Part shown: piece after piece, positions 34,190 to 45,679 of the stretch
Layout of the letters: the number at the start of each line of letters is the position of its first letter
How positions within the stretch are numbered: the stretch's first letter is position 1
NCBI GenBank assembly: GCA_945859605.1
Contig: OX243822.1
Coordinates: 10,266,739-10,330,738, forward strand
Reading direction: 5' to 3'
Length of the DNA: 64,000 nt
DNA from: Lumbricus rubellus
Taxonomy: Eukaryota > Annelida > Clitellata > Crassiclitellata > Lumbricidae
The notes under the pieces: generated by a model
Database searches by the model: none
The model's input: the letters and a program-made list of their open reading frames with translations, nothing else
Told to the model about the DNA's origin: nothing
Translations under genes and position numbers: made by a program

Positions 34190-35235
34190 GAGCGCAGTGG
34201 TGTGTAGAGGGTGGATATGTTCGTTGCCTTGCAGCAGGAAGGTTAATTGCAGGTTCGAATCCACCTCAAAACGCCGTGTACAGGGTGGCGCATAAAAAGT
34301 GAGATCGCCTCGTTAAAATCTTTTTTTTATAAAATATTAGGTTATGTTTTTTCGTGATTTTGAAACTGTAAAATTATCGTTACACAATAACTAAACGTGT
34401 GACGTCTATATTTCGTGAATTTTCGGTCGCCATATTTATAGTTTATGTCATTTTGTGCAAAGTTCATAAAATGACAAAAATAATAGTATAGAGGATCGTT
34501 TTCTCATTAAACATTCGCAAATTGAAAAAAAATGATGAGCTAAGCGAATGATATTTGAGTATCCAAATAAAGTCTGGAGTAAAGCAAGTCTTAATCGACT
34601 TTTAGAAAGATTCATGCCGATTGTACGACAGCGCAGAAGTCAGGAAGCGGCCGCCCGAAGTCCGTTCAAACACAACGTAATATTCGGCGTGTCAGTGAGC
34701 GCGAACATTTCAGTCGTGGCATCATGGTTTCGGTCAGTGTGCCTCGGATGGGGAAAACCAGTGTGGTCATTGTTGAACCTGGTGCTAGGGTGAACATTGA
34801 GTGTACGGTACCTAATGTGATCACGTCTTATAAGACAAGGATTGCTCCTGGATATTCGAAACTGGCTATAGTTGAAGAGTGGCAAAAATTCCCTCGGCGG
34901 TTTATAAACAGAAGCATTGACCAGTGATGCCGATGTTTAGACAAAAACTGCCGAGATCCGTGGTGGACACATTGAATTTTATTTCTGATTCTGCACGAAT
35001 AATCATTTGGCAACAATTTACTTGTTTTTGTGGAAGAAAAGGTTTTTTAATAATTTATTATTTGACATTATGCTAGGCGGTCTCACTTTTTATGCGCCAC
35101 CCTGTATAGGGAACTTGGGCAAATCCTTCACTCGCAATTGGTCAGCGTCTCGGTGTGAAACTCCGATTCGGTGTCCGTGCTGTAGTAAAAGAGCGCTTCT
35201 GAGTAGATTTTCTTGAAAGGGCGCTAACAAGTGCA
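34190..35235 (+). mobile_element. tRNA-derived SINE split by a mariner insertion
   Basis: 5' half 34190-34280 (agcgcagtggtgtgtagag; B box gcaggttcgaatccacc) and 3' half 35107-35235 (tagggaacttgggcaaatcc, gagcgcttctgagtag, cttgaaagggcgctaacaag). Joining across the TA gives the uninterrupted SINE order seen at 59685-59905. Followed by (CATA)n. Confidence 0.88.
34281..35104 (+). mobile_element. Decayed mariner/Tc1-type transposon, 824 bp
   Basis: 29-bp terminal inverted repeats (34281-34309 and 35076-35104; 28 of 29 match; outer end cagggtggcgcataaaaagt) and a TA duplication (34279-34280, 35105-35106). Fragments of an IS630/mariner transposase appear in order with frameshifts: FEYPNKVWSKASLNRLLERF (about 34550), GSGRPKSVQTQRNIRR (about 34640-34690), PRMGKTSVVIVEPGARVN (about 34740-34795), FPRRFINRSID (about 34890-34922) and RGGHIEFYF (about 34957-34983). 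The catalytic DDE/D region is missing through internal deletion, so it cannot encode an active enzyme. Confidence 0.88.
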
Positions 35236-35390
35236 CATACATACATACATACATACATACATACATACATACATACATACATACATACATACATACATAC
35301 ATACATACATACATACATACATACATACATACATACATACACACATACATAATACATACATACATACATACATACATACATACATTAATA
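35235..35390. repeat. (CATA)n array, SINE tail
   Basis: About 37 units of cata directly continuing the SINE end gtgcacatac. All three frames on both strands are open, so the MYVC and HTYI ORFs are artefacts. Confidence 0.95.
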
Positions 35391-35559
35391 AATACATATG
35401 CATACACCTATTCATGGCATGGATTTGATTAATTACAGGTGCAAAGCCCATCGTAGCTCAACCGTTTTAATACATAGAAACATATTTTATGCAAGCCGAT
35501 GTATTATATTGTCAGATGTGCCATCAAAATACGTCTACTCTAGTGCATGTGCAATGTAC

Positions 35560-35705
35560 ATGTGAACGTATATATATATATTATATATTATATTATATGT
35601 ATAATGTATTATATATATGCATTCCATATGACCAGGTGATGGATCATGTATAATTGTATATATATATATATTATATATATATATATTATACTTTTATATG
35701 TAATA
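35560..35705. repeat. AT-rich low-complexity tract
   Basis: tatatattatatattatatt with short unique breaks. Confidence 0.85.
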
Positions 35706-35756
35706 CGTCGGATGTGAACAATGAAGTCGTCAAGAGGATGCTGATGAGTTTCACCT

Positions 35757-35853
35757 GAGCTGCTGCTGCTGCTGATGATGCTGCTGCTGCTGCTGCTGAT
35801 GTTGCAGCATCAGCAACAGCAGCAGCAGCATCAGCAGCAGCAGCAGCAGCAAC
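35757..35853. repeat. CTG/CAG triplet palindrome
   Basis: The left half is (CTG)n with GATG breaks, the right half (CAG)n with CATCAG breaks, meeting at gatgttgcagcatcagcaac. It can fold into an about 45-bp-arm hairpin. Confidence 0.9.
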
Positions 35854-36119
35854 TGTCAGCAACAGTCGGATGTCGTTTAAGGCATCAGGTTGTCGCAGTG
35901 CAGACGTGTTATATACAATAATTATTCATGCATATATATAAATATATAGACTATATAAATGACATGAAGATATATAATATATAATTACATATATATGTGT
36001 GTCTGCACGTGTATATATAGGCCTACATAAATATATATATACATGTAACTGCATACATAATAATTTGCATTGATGTGCCTGATGCATAACATATCGCTTA
36101 AAGCAACGGCACGACCTGT

Positions 36120-36275
36120 ATGCCAATGCCTTCAGACAGACAGGCAGACAAAGACAGCGCGACACAGATAGAGACATAGAGGCAGAGAAAGTGAGAGAGG
36201 GGGAGAGAGATGGAAGGGGAGAAAGAGTGATAGAGAGAATGACAGACAAACAGACAGGCACATAGACAGACTGAC
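36120..36275. repeat. (CAGA)/(GAGA) tract
   Basis: gacagacaggcagac and gagagagggggagagaga. Confidence 0.85.
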
Positions 36276-36477
36276 ACAGGCGTCGGGTCTAAAGCAAATT
36301 GCATGGACAAGACTGCTGATTGAAATCCGTTAAACGCCATCTGTTCACAGGTTTCTTCTTACTCTATGATTCTTAAGCTATATGGATCTACATGCAGGCC
36401 TACATGTATGAACCATAATAATAGGATGTGACGTATGCTGTCTATATAATCTATGTGATATGACCTACTTCATCTAT

Positions 36478-36807
36478 TCTGTCCGTCTGTCTGTTTGGCT
36501 TTCTGTCTGTCTTACTGTCTATCTGTTTGTCTGTCTGTCTATCTACATGTATCTATCTGTGTCTAACTGTGTCTGTCGGAAGGCATGCATAATTTATGTG
36601 ATATGATCTACTATTCTACTTCATCTGTCACTCTTTCTGTCTGCATGTCTATCTATCTGTCTGTCAGTATTTCTGCATGACTACCCGCCTGTCTGTTTAT
36701 TTACTTGTCCGTCTGTCGGGTTGTCTATCTATCTCTCTGTAGGCTATATCTGTCCATCTGTCTAGCTCTCTATCTATCTAGCCTACTTGTCTCTGTCTGC
36801 TGTTATC

Positions 36808-36850
<43 letters not shown>
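36478..36850. repeat. (TCTG)n field ending in (AT)n
   Basis: ctgtctgtctgtttgg units over about 310 bp, then (AT)n at 36809-36848. Confidence 0.93.
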
Positions 36851-36852
<2 letters not shown>

Positions 36853-37094
36853 GACTCAATTATCATGTGATGCATCCGTTTTATAAACTTACAAATCTTA
36901 CTTCACACGATCATATTTTTGTTTAGTCTAATCTGATCGAATCTAATCTTGTCCTGTGTTAGATGTCTTCTGTCTGAAAAATTTTCTCCAGTCAACATCA
37001 TCATCATGTTGACCCAACAAACTTCTACGTCAACAACACCGAACGACGCCAACAACTCCTGACAAATTAGGCCAACCTTAAGGGCTACTGCCAG

Positions 37095-37690
37095 TCTGCA
37101 TGCATGTGTCTGTTTGTCTGTCCGTCTGTCTGTCTGTCTGTCTGTGTCTGTCTGCCATTTCGTGGTCAATATAATCTATCTGTATATTTGTCCACTCGAC
37201 GTCTGTCTCGGTGCCAATGTATTTGTCTCTGTCTTTCCGCTTGTCTGTGTCTCTGCCAATCTGTCTGGCTGTCTGTCTCTGTACCAATCTTTCTCTCCGC
37301 TTGTATGTCTGTCTGTCTGACTTCGTGTCAATCAGTCTGTCTGTATCCATGTCAATCTTTTTTTGTGTGTGTTTGTCCGTCCGTCTGTCTGTTTCCGGGT
37401 CAATCTGTCTGTCTATTTTCTGGTCAATCTGTCCGGCTGTCCGTCTGTCTGTCTGTCCGTCTGTCTGTCCCTCTCTAAAATTTAATGTGCTCTGTTGACC
37501 GGTCGTTAGCGTATAATGTCGTGCATCGGCCCTTCCTCCGTCCCTCCCTCCCTTCCCCTCCCCTTCACTCCCCTCCCCTCCCCTCCCCTCCGCTCTCTCT
37601 CGTTCTGTCTGTCTCTGTCTCTGTCTGTGTCTGTCTGTCTCTCTGTGTGTCTCTCTGTCTGCCTGTCTGTCTGTCTCTCTATCTCCATGC
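37095..37690. repeat. (TCTG)n and CCCTCC field
   Basis: tgtctgtctgtctg alternating with ccaatctgtc, then cccctcccctcccctcc at 37555-37590. Opposing V/C/L/S and D/R/Q/T ORFs are artefacts. Confidence 0.93.
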
Positions 37691-37872
37691 ACCTTCGTCG
37701 TCCATCAACCTTTCGAAACAGACGGTCGCCCCACCGGTGGCCAGGTCCCCCTCAACAGCGTCGACCTCTGCGGCGACCTCTCAGTGTCTCTGCCGCCCTC
37801 ATCAGAACCATTGACCGAGCGGTCGACAGACGAATGCTGGTCGGAGCTGCAGATGAAGCCACTTACGATGAA
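37691..37872 (+). other. Non-repetitive island, weak exon candidate
   Basis: Between two (TCTG)n fields. The frame reading CTFVVHQPFETDGRPTGG and PSSEPLTERSTDECWSEL is open to a gtcagt donor-like site at 37873. One further frame is also open, so coding status is unproven. No family recognised. Confidence 0.18.
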
Positions 37873-38134
37873 TGTCAGTCGCATTCGTACTATCCGCATC
37901 TCATTTTTGTGGTTTGCGCTGGCTCCCTCGCTCCCAGCTTAATTCACATATATGTCTGTCTGTGTTGCGTGTTTCGTGTATGTGTATGTTTGTGTGTGTG
38001 CTTGTCTGCTTCTCTGTTTGTGTCGGTATAATTAGTACAGGTAAGCAAGCAGAGGTCGATATACAAGGATAGAGGACGGTGGAAAGATAACATTGACATA
38101 GTCACTAGTCAGATAATAATCGAGTGATGTATAT

Positions 38135-38400
38135 AGACACCGGGAGCGACAGAAAAAGATAGACGTAGAGATAGAGATAGAGATAGAGAGAGAGAGAGAT
38201 AGAGAGAGATGGGAAAAGAGAGAGACAGATGGAAAGACATACAGAGAATGACAGAGACATAGAGATACATAGAGACAGAGAGAGACAGAGACAGACAGAC
38301 AGACAGAGAGAAAGAGACAGACAGGTTAGACAGAGAGAAGCACACAGAGACAGATAGAAAGAGAGAGACAGAGACAGAGATGTATAGATGTACAGGTAGA
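38135..38400. repeat. GA/CAGA-rich tract
   Basis: gagatagagatagagaga and gacagacagacagaga. Confidence 0.9.
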
Positions 38401-38649
38401 GTCATAGAAGGGAGAATAGAGCGAATGTGACACGGAGAAATACGAAGGACAGCGGAGAAATGAGGCCAGATTCAGAATCACAGATAACACTCGGCATTCT
38501 GCAACCCAACAATATACTATGTTTGGTTTGCTACTGATGACTTAGAAATACCAGTCGCAAAATATTGAACTCTGAATGCAAATTTGAAATTCGATATTCA
38601 GTGATGTCAAATTTTCAGGTTTGCCACATTGAAGTTCTACACAATAACA

Positions 38650-38915
38650 GACATATAGACAGGCAGACAGACAGACAGACAGACATACAGAAAGACAGAC
38701 AGACAGACAGATGTACATACATGTACAGACAGATAAACAGGCAGACAGACAGACAGAGATAGACAGACAGACAGACAGACATACAGACAGACAGACACAG
38801 AGAAACTCAGGAAAGAGCGGTCTCAAACACTGATAGAGAAAAAGCATACTAAGACTACTAAGACGTACATAGACAGACAGACAGACAGACAGACGGACGG
38901 ACAGACAGAACGATA
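38650..38915. repeat. (CAGA)n microsatellite field
   Basis: Several pure gacagacagacagac blocks (for example 38659-38683 and 38871-38895). Confidence 0.95.
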
Positions 38916-38924
38916 GATTGATAG

Positions 38925-39125
38925 ATGGAAGGTACGGCAAGAGGGGAGCCCACATGTGCTTCGGAGTCACGGACGGAGTGAGGGAGATATTGAGGATTGC
39001 AAGGATTCCTGGTCGGTCTGTCTTCCTTCCCAATTCTGTCCAAACCCTCGGCAGACGAGAGGCTTTATGCTCTGCGCTGTCAAAGGCTTTCTTCAGGTCA
39101 CGCAAACATGACTGCGGTTGCGTTC
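38925..39125 (-). mobile_element. LINE reverse-transcriptase fragment
   Basis: The minus strand reads RDLKKAFDSAEHKA, the conserved [FL]xDLKKAFDS RT motif A seen in non-LTR elements, followed by LPRVWTELGR and GILAILNISL. Adjacent to (CAGA)n. Truncated at both ends. Confidence 0.55.
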
Positions 39126-39129
39126 GACA

Positions 39130-39720
39130 CGAGAGAGACAAAACGTACATGTAGAACAAAGTTTATAGAAGACTGACAGAACGTACGGCAACTCAAAGAG
39201 TCTGCATGCTGCAAAGCCATTCAAAGCGACGTAACCGTTTTTCCTTCGTGTATTGTTCACAACACAATTAAACGGTATAGTTGACAATAAGCACAATAGA
39301 CAGGCGTGTTGGAATAAGACAGTAGGCCTACTTACAACAGCAAGACCCAGAAGTGACCTATAGGCCTAGCCTATGTCGCGCTTTTTAGTCACCCGCGTGC
39401 ATGTACCATAAAACAAATATTATAAAAATAACAACCAATTAGACTATCGTAATTTTAGTAGCCCAATTTTTTTCATAAGTATGGCTTATAATAACTTTAA
39501 TAAGAACCAGAATAGAACAGATATGCAAAAGAAAGCCGGATGACAGTAACTAACAAAAAAGTAAGTATGCAGTGCTAGTTTATAAGAACGACCCACATCC
39601 CATAATATAAGTAGGCCTATAGGCCTAATTCCTTACTTTGATCAGTTAGATGTTAGCATTGATTTTTTCATGATGAAAACCTTTAGACAGATTACATTTG
39701 CATGTCTTGAGATAGAGTTT
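39130..39720. other. Intergenic, no gene recognised
   Basis: AT-rich with several taggcctat motifs that are common across this window. Confidence 0.4.
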
Positions 39721-39726
39721 TCCGAC

Positions 39727-39919
39727 CAGGACTTTTTTAACGTGCAGTTGTACACAAAATGTGCAGTTCTAAATGGATTTGTGCAGTTGTAGAAGCATTT
39801 CTGTACAGCTAAAACTATCAAAAAAGGCCATTTCCCTCCGATTGGAAGTAATTTACCATGGAGGATGGAAAAGGAAAGAAGGGGTTGTGCAGTTCTAAAA
39901 ATTCTTAAAAACAGCCCTG
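39727..39919 (+). mobile_element. hAT-type MITE, copy 2 (193 bp)
   Basis: Same family as 11421-11612 (aacgtgcagttgtacacaaa, aggaaagaaggggttgtgca). Target duplication TTTCCGAC / TTTTCGAC (7 of 8) at 39719-39726 and 39920-39927. Confidence 0.85.
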
Positions 39920-40272
39920 TTTTCGACCAGAGTCCGACTGTCCTCCACCTCTATTTCAACAACAATGATCAACAAGCAGCTTACTATTGTAACCATCGAC
40001 TTGTTATTAAACTCATCATTCGGGCCTTCTTATTGATTTAATGCATATAGCCTAATTGAATGTTTGAAATGCAACGGGTTGCGGTTTGTAGGCCTAATCC
40101 AGAATGACAATAATCAAAGATAATAAAAGCGAAGATACAAGCTTACATTATTAAAGCTTACGTTTAATTGAGGGTAATTAAGAGTCAGTGCAATCAAAGT
40201 TTCGCAGAAATCAAGCAGTCATAAAATTATTATATCAACAACGTTGTTTGTATGGAATACAGATGGGAAAAA

Positions 40273-40445
40273 ACTATAGTGTCGGGGACCGAATGACGAC
40301 ACTAATCCTAAACCTAATCGACCCCTACGACGCCTAATCTGACCCTAACCGACCCTAACCACGACGCCTAACCTGAGCCCAAACCGATCCTCACGACGCC
40401 TAACCTGACCCTATACCCGATACGTCGGTCCCAGATACTATAGTT
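40273..40445. mobile_element. MITE with CTAACC-rich interior
   Basis: Inverted ends actatagtgtcggggaccg / cggtcccagatactatagt. The interior repeats acgacgcctaacctgaccct, resembling a degenerate minisatellite. A related element is at 59238-59420. Confidence 0.6.
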
Positions 40446-40869
40446 ACGCCTTCAGATGTACCCGTACTAGGAAAATACCCTGTAAACCAAACTGGCAAGA
40501 CCAAACACAAATTCACCGATCTGCAATTTGTAGCTCTCCTCATTAACATGTGAGGTACCAAAACCATGAAATTCTGATCGTTGTGCTTATAATATTGACT
40601 AACTTCGTGCGACGAGGCCCAGCACACCCTTTTTCAGTCGTAAACGATACGTCGGAGTCCAAGCAATGGGCTATTATTCTAGAAGTCATAATTATCAACT
40701 CTATTGTCCATTCTCCGACCTCGTGGCTCGCCGTTGAGCTATTCGCCCGTAGACCAGGGAGTGGGTACTTTAGGTTCGACGGGCTCATTCAAGAGCGTCG
40801 GGCCTGCTTGATCGTGGGGTCCTCCACATGGGATCGACTTCCACTGCTGCCTCGGTGTAATACACCAAT

Positions 40870-40985
40870 AATGAATAAGTGGCTTGAATATCTATTTTGT
40901 ATCCGTGGCTGGGCTGGTAGAGCCTCTGAGTACATGCTTCTTGAAGCTGGTGCACAGACTTATTCACGAGCGTGCTTGATTACAT
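40870..40985. repeat. Diverged SINE 3' fragment
   Basis: gagcctctgagtacatgctt, cttgaagctggtgcacagac and ttattcacgagcg link the two SINE-type ends seen elsewhere. The 145-codon ORF through 40550-40987 is not supported as a gene. Confidence 0.4.
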
Positions 40986-41590
40986 AGTGCATCTTGTGTA
41001 TGACGATATTGAACCAATTCAACCAAACAGAGCACACGCTGTCTGACTTTGGTTGTATACAGTACCAATTCAAACAATGGTATACAGCACGAGACTGTCC
41101 TGGCCACAGTATAAAATTCAAATGTGCCCTGCCCGTGGCAAGGCGAAGTATCGGCCATCCAGATACAGTATGCGGACAAGCGCTTATTGCAAAGTAAATA
41201 GAACATGACAGTGACAATCACTACAGAGTCAGATACGCTCCCATAAAATGACGTTGTAAAATCATTTCTTCCTTTTGTTGTTTTACCACCGCTGTGACGA
41301 TTGGGTAAACCTAACCACGTATGCCACACGCAACAGCTTCGCATGAAGACTTTTTCTGCAATAATTTTATAGGCCTATAATAGCTGTCCGTTTGGTCGCA
41401 TCTGAAGAAAAGTTGTTGAAATTTGTTGGTTCGGCTTTATAATCTACTCAACGACGCTTAATTCCAAATGTGCGATTTCCCTCAGACCCCACCTATAGGC
41501 CTATCAAAATCATCAGGTACAAAACACATCACTTAATTTAATCGTGCAAGCCATAAAATCGTCGAAATGCTATTGATTTAAATGGGTCCT
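40986..41590. other. Intergenic, no gene recognised
   Basis: Overlapping short ORFs on both strands without family motifs. Confidence 0.4.
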
Positions 41591-41594
41591 GTAC

Positions 41595-41786
41595 CAGGGC
41601 TTTTTATCGTGCAGTTGTACACAACATGTGCAGTTCTAAATGGATTTGTGCAGTTGTAGAAGCACTTCTGTATAGTTAACACTAGTAAAAAAGGTCACTG
41701 TCCTCCGATTGCAAGTAATTTAACATGGAGTATGGGAAAGGAAAGAAGGAGTTGTGCAGTTCTAAAAATTCCCTAAAACAGCCCTG
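41595..41786 (+). mobile_element. hAT-type MITE, copy 3 (192 bp)
   Basis: Ends cagggctttttatcgtgca / taaaacagccctg. Perfect 8-bp duplication TCCTGTAC at 41587-41594 and 41787-41794. A further diverged fragment of the 3' half follows at 41821-41885. Confidence 0.9.
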
Positions 41787-42654
41787 TCCTGTACACATGA
41801 AAGCACTAACCAAGCTTACTTTATAGAGGATGGTAAAGAAAAAAGAGGTTGTGCCGTTATAAAGAATCCTTTAAATTAGCCCTCTCACCTTCCACTCTCT
41901 TAATCTTAGCCATCATCTATACCCATAACATCACCTCTCATCACCACTCATCGGTTCCGATGCGCTATTACCTAGTTAACTTGGAGTATTTACTTGAACG
42001 ATTCGGCGACGAGAAATTTCGAATCTGACCTGATCCGATGCATTATTATAATTATCCCCTATGCTTCTGTAACGTATTTGAATGAAGGTACATGTATATT
42101 ATACTGGGCGAGTGATTGATGGTTGGTTGACCGAAGACATCGGGTCTGAAGCTGGGATGGCGACATAACAGCAAAATAGAGCGCCTGAGTGAAATATTGA
42201 TGAGTTACATGTACATAGAGTATATATACACATATCGGACCCAGCAGTACGGTGACGTCGTCAACAGGTAGACGACGGAAGCAGAATGAACTTGAAAATA
42301 ACTCATTATAGCGCCACATCAATCTACGTCAGCAGCACGTATTCGTGTATGTTTGTGTATGTCCATATACCTGCTTATCAATGTCTGAATACATACATTA
42401 GGCCATATATACATGTATATAATACATACATATAATACATAATTACATATATAAATTTTCATATAAATAATTATATATTTTGCACTGCGCTCATATGGGA
42501 TTTGTACACGTGTGTCGAAGAAGTGGATAGTTAACAGTGAATGTGAAAATGGTTGGAGAGGTTTCAAGCTGTTAGAACGCTTCTTAGAAGATTAGGATTT
42601 GATTAGCTTGGATTAGATCACAATATTAATTCATTATTTTTGAAAATTTACCAT

Positions 42655-42745
42655 GCACCCTTAATTTAAAGAATCCCAGACTACTCAGAGGCACTCCCAG
42701 ACCGGCCGCTGCTAAAAAGAACGGCTTTGAGCAAATGATGGAAAG
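42655..42745 (+). repeat. SINE-type 3' fragment
   Basis: gactactcagaggcactccc and taaaaagaacggctttgagc match 26430-26475. Confidence 0.5.
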
Positions 42746-42879
42746 CAGGATTATAGATAAGTAGGACGGAGCAAACCAGTGCTGCTGTTCTAAATGAAAT
42801 GCGCTGCCAGACAGGAAGCCAATGGAAAACATCACGTGATTAGTCAGAAACTGAGGCACATGCATTTTGCGATATATTT

Positions 42880-43330
42880 AAACAACATTGGATAGGATAA
42901 GATACGATTTGTATCAAGTGGATTTCGACTTGATTAGATTAGATTATATTGCATAAGATGGGCTCTACTTGATTTGACTATCTTATCTGTCTGCCTGTCC
43001 GCCGTCTGTTCGTCCGTCCATCCGTCATTCTGCCCGTCCAGTCACCCACCCACCCACCCAACCCACCAATCAACCCATCTAGCCACCCACCCACCTACCC
43101 ACCCACATCCATCCATCCATCCATCCATCCATCCATCAATCCATCAATCCAACCGTCCGTCCGTCCGTCCGTCCGTCCGTCCGTCCGTCCGTCCGTCCGT
43201 CCGTCCGTCCGTCCGTCCGTCCGTCCGTCCGTCCGTCCGTCCATCCATCCATCCATCCATCCATCCATCTATCCATCCATTTATCCATCAGTCCATCCAT
43301 TTTACCTTTTATCCATCAATCTATCTATCC

Positions 43331-43335
<5 letters not shown>
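42880..43335. repeat. GATTAGATT block, then (CCAT)n and (CCGT)n
   Basis: Degenerate gattagattagatt at 42932-42948, cacccacccacccac at 43043-43110, (CCAT) at 43106-43150, (CCGT)n for about 85 bp at 43155-43240, then (CCAT) to 43320. The H/P/S-rich ORF is an artefact. Confidence 0.93.

Positions 43336-43336
<1 letters not shown>

Positions 43337-43368
<32 letters not shown>
43337..43368. repeat. (TA)n, left flank of insertion
   Basis: About 16 TA units abutting the element at 43369. Confidence 0.95.
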
Positions 43369-43371
<3 letters not shown>

Positions 43372-45490
43372 TGTGGTCCTCAAATCTATGGTAAAAAATA
43401 AAGTTTGAGCAATGCGTGACGGTACCATTTTATTCTGTTATGTATCATGTGTTAATGATTCCTGCCAAGTTTTATTGAAATTGCTCAAAGTTTAGAGGTC
43501 GCTCTGCAGGGTGAGAGATACCAGTACCCCGACCGTACATTATGTCAACATTCAATTATGATTTAAAGTTAAAGGTCGTCAAAGATGCAATACTTTCTTC
43601 AATCTGCAGGAAGAAGCTGATGCAATTATTCTTTTAGTTAAATACTGTTTTAAATAAGGGTATAAGTGGATAATTGTTTAAATAATAAGAGAGGAGAGAT
43701 AAATTTACGGATGCACTTGGTTTTAAGATGATAGTAATGCGTTCGATGGATGGGAAGATCCTTCCTGGTATTACAGGAAAACAGCCATTTGATAGATTGT
43801 CAGTAGGCTACTGGTCTCAAGATAATATGAAGTGAAGCAATTACTCGGAGTGCAAAGGTTAAATCATGGCCAAGGTGAAGAAGCAAGACAAGTTGTTGTG
43901 ATTCTGTTTAAAGATTGTGGCTATAGATAGAGTCAAAGTGATGTACTTCGATACTACAACATTAAACAGAGAGACAATACTGGGAAAGACCCACTGCACC
44001 TTGCTTGTCAACACTGTGATGCATGGTCATAATTTCAAACAATCATTTGCACTACCATCAAGTGGCCCATCAGACATTAGGCTACACCTTTGAAAGTGGG
44101 TCTCATGCATGGATACTATTGTAAGTCACCTCCAGACAGCACGCCAGGATCCGAAATGCTAAGATATTCTAGCAGCATTCATCAAATCATCAACTCAGAC
44201 TTGATATAAATGAATTCGTCAAAAACTCTTAAAAATCTAGCAACCAGCTTTGAGATGACTACCACGGACTACTTCAACTCATTGTCACCTTTCTTAGTAA
44301 AATTCCACCACGTGTAATCCGATCGATGGCACTTGGTGCAGTACCTGAGGTAAGATGGTTGGCATATATTGTTTCCATAAAAGTCTTGATGTTCAGAGAA
44401 CAATTCCTTCTTACAGACCAGAAGAAATGTCAGTTAGATACATCAACCTGTTTCCTAGTCTGGTATTGGCAGGAGCATGATGTCTTGTCCCAACCAGATT
44501 AGCCTACAACACCTTCCAGTGACCTTCGGATTTTGAAGTTTATCTTCAGGTACAAAGAGTTCGAAAAAATTGTGTCATTTCTGCAGCAACCACCGAGGCT
44601 CTTTCTGAGTATTTGTGATATGTGAGTGAGGAGATGGTAGCCTTGGCCTTTTTTAGACACCGCCCTCAACCATGGAACAAGCATGTGCAGCGAAAGATGG
44701 CCAAGGCATCTCAAATTCAAGAACGAAACGAGCATGTGAAACAAACATTCAAGTGCATGTGAGCAGTGCAATAAATTACAGGTTGAAGATTTTGGTACGG
44801 TCAAAACTTTGAACTTCTTACGGATAGTAGAACAGCAATGTAAATTCCTAACTGAGATTGATACTAAACAATTGAAACAAAATCAGGACTTTTAGGAGGC
44901 AAAACAGTGCACAAAGAGTCTCATGGTTGTAAACGGTATTGCCGAGAGAGGTGTTAAACTCATTCAAGAATTCAAATAATCCATCACTAAAAATGAATGG
45001 GAGAAATACCTAACGCAGGTTGTATCTGAGCACAGAGCTCAGTTCCTTGGCGAAAAGAAGTAGGCCTATGTGTTGGACATACTGCTGAGACTCCAACAAT
45101 CGAAAACCCTCTAAGACTGTTGCGCATGCAGAACATGTTCAGCATATGGCTGGCTTTGCTATACTTTTTAAAATTCTTTTAAGACAAAAATATTAACTTC
45201 ATACCAGTATTCAGTAGATCTACATGCCACTCAATCTCCATCAGTCTACAATGATCAGTTTATTTCTTTGATCTAAATTCTAAAAGATTTCTTGTCCATT
45301 ATACTTCAATGCTATGATTTGCCTATTTTTCGCCATGGTAATCAATGGTGAAAAGTCAGGAGCATAGAGCTACCACTAAATATCTATCAGTGGGTCTGAA
45401 ATTTTACACTTATTCACTACTAAGGCAAGGTAACAGAATGAGAGGGTACCATCAGCTAAAATTGAGAAATTATTTCTTAGGACCACCCTA
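43369..45490. mobile_element. Decayed 2.1-kb protein-coding element inside (TA)n
   Basis: Both sides are (TA)n, and the ends look related: ggtgtggtcctcaaat at the left and, inverted, gggtggtcctaagaaat at the right; a ggtacc-ttctgtta block follows both. On the + strand, stop-interrupted protein remnants read EMVALAFF (about 44629) and VVNGIAERGVKLIQEF (about 44926-44975), then EKYLTQVVSEHRAQF (about 45002-45047). I recall such AERGV-QEF / VALAFF strings from mobile-element-like proteins of other invertebrates but cannot name the superfamily. Confidence 0.5.
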
Positions 45491-45516
45491 ATATATATAT
45501 ATATATATATATATAT
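45491..45516. repeat. (TA)n, right flank of insertion
   Basis: About 13 TA units. A degenerate GATTAGATT block follows (45540-45605). Confidence 0.93.
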
Positions 45517-45679
45517 AATCATATGAAATGTAATTAAGTCGGATTAGATTATTTTGGATCAGGTATACCTACATTGTAGATCAGATTCATTTAACTCTAG
45601 ATTAGTGCAAGCTGAATAATATTCTTCTTCTGAATGCCACAAGATATTCCAGCAGCTCCTTTGATTGCATTCATTTCAA

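Noticed and set aside
35235..35390. CRISPR-like regular repeat array
   Set aside because: Simple 4-bp microsatellite without spacers, in an animal genome.
37078..37692. 204-codon D/R/Q/T-rich ORF
   Set aside because: (CAGA)n translation.
40310..40420. Interstitial telomere array
   Set aside because: CTAACC motifs are degenerate, spaced by acgacg, and enclosed in transposon-like inverted ends.
40550..40987. 145-codon ORF
   Set aside because: Runs into a SINE-type fragment at its 3' end and overlaps opposing ORFs; no motif.
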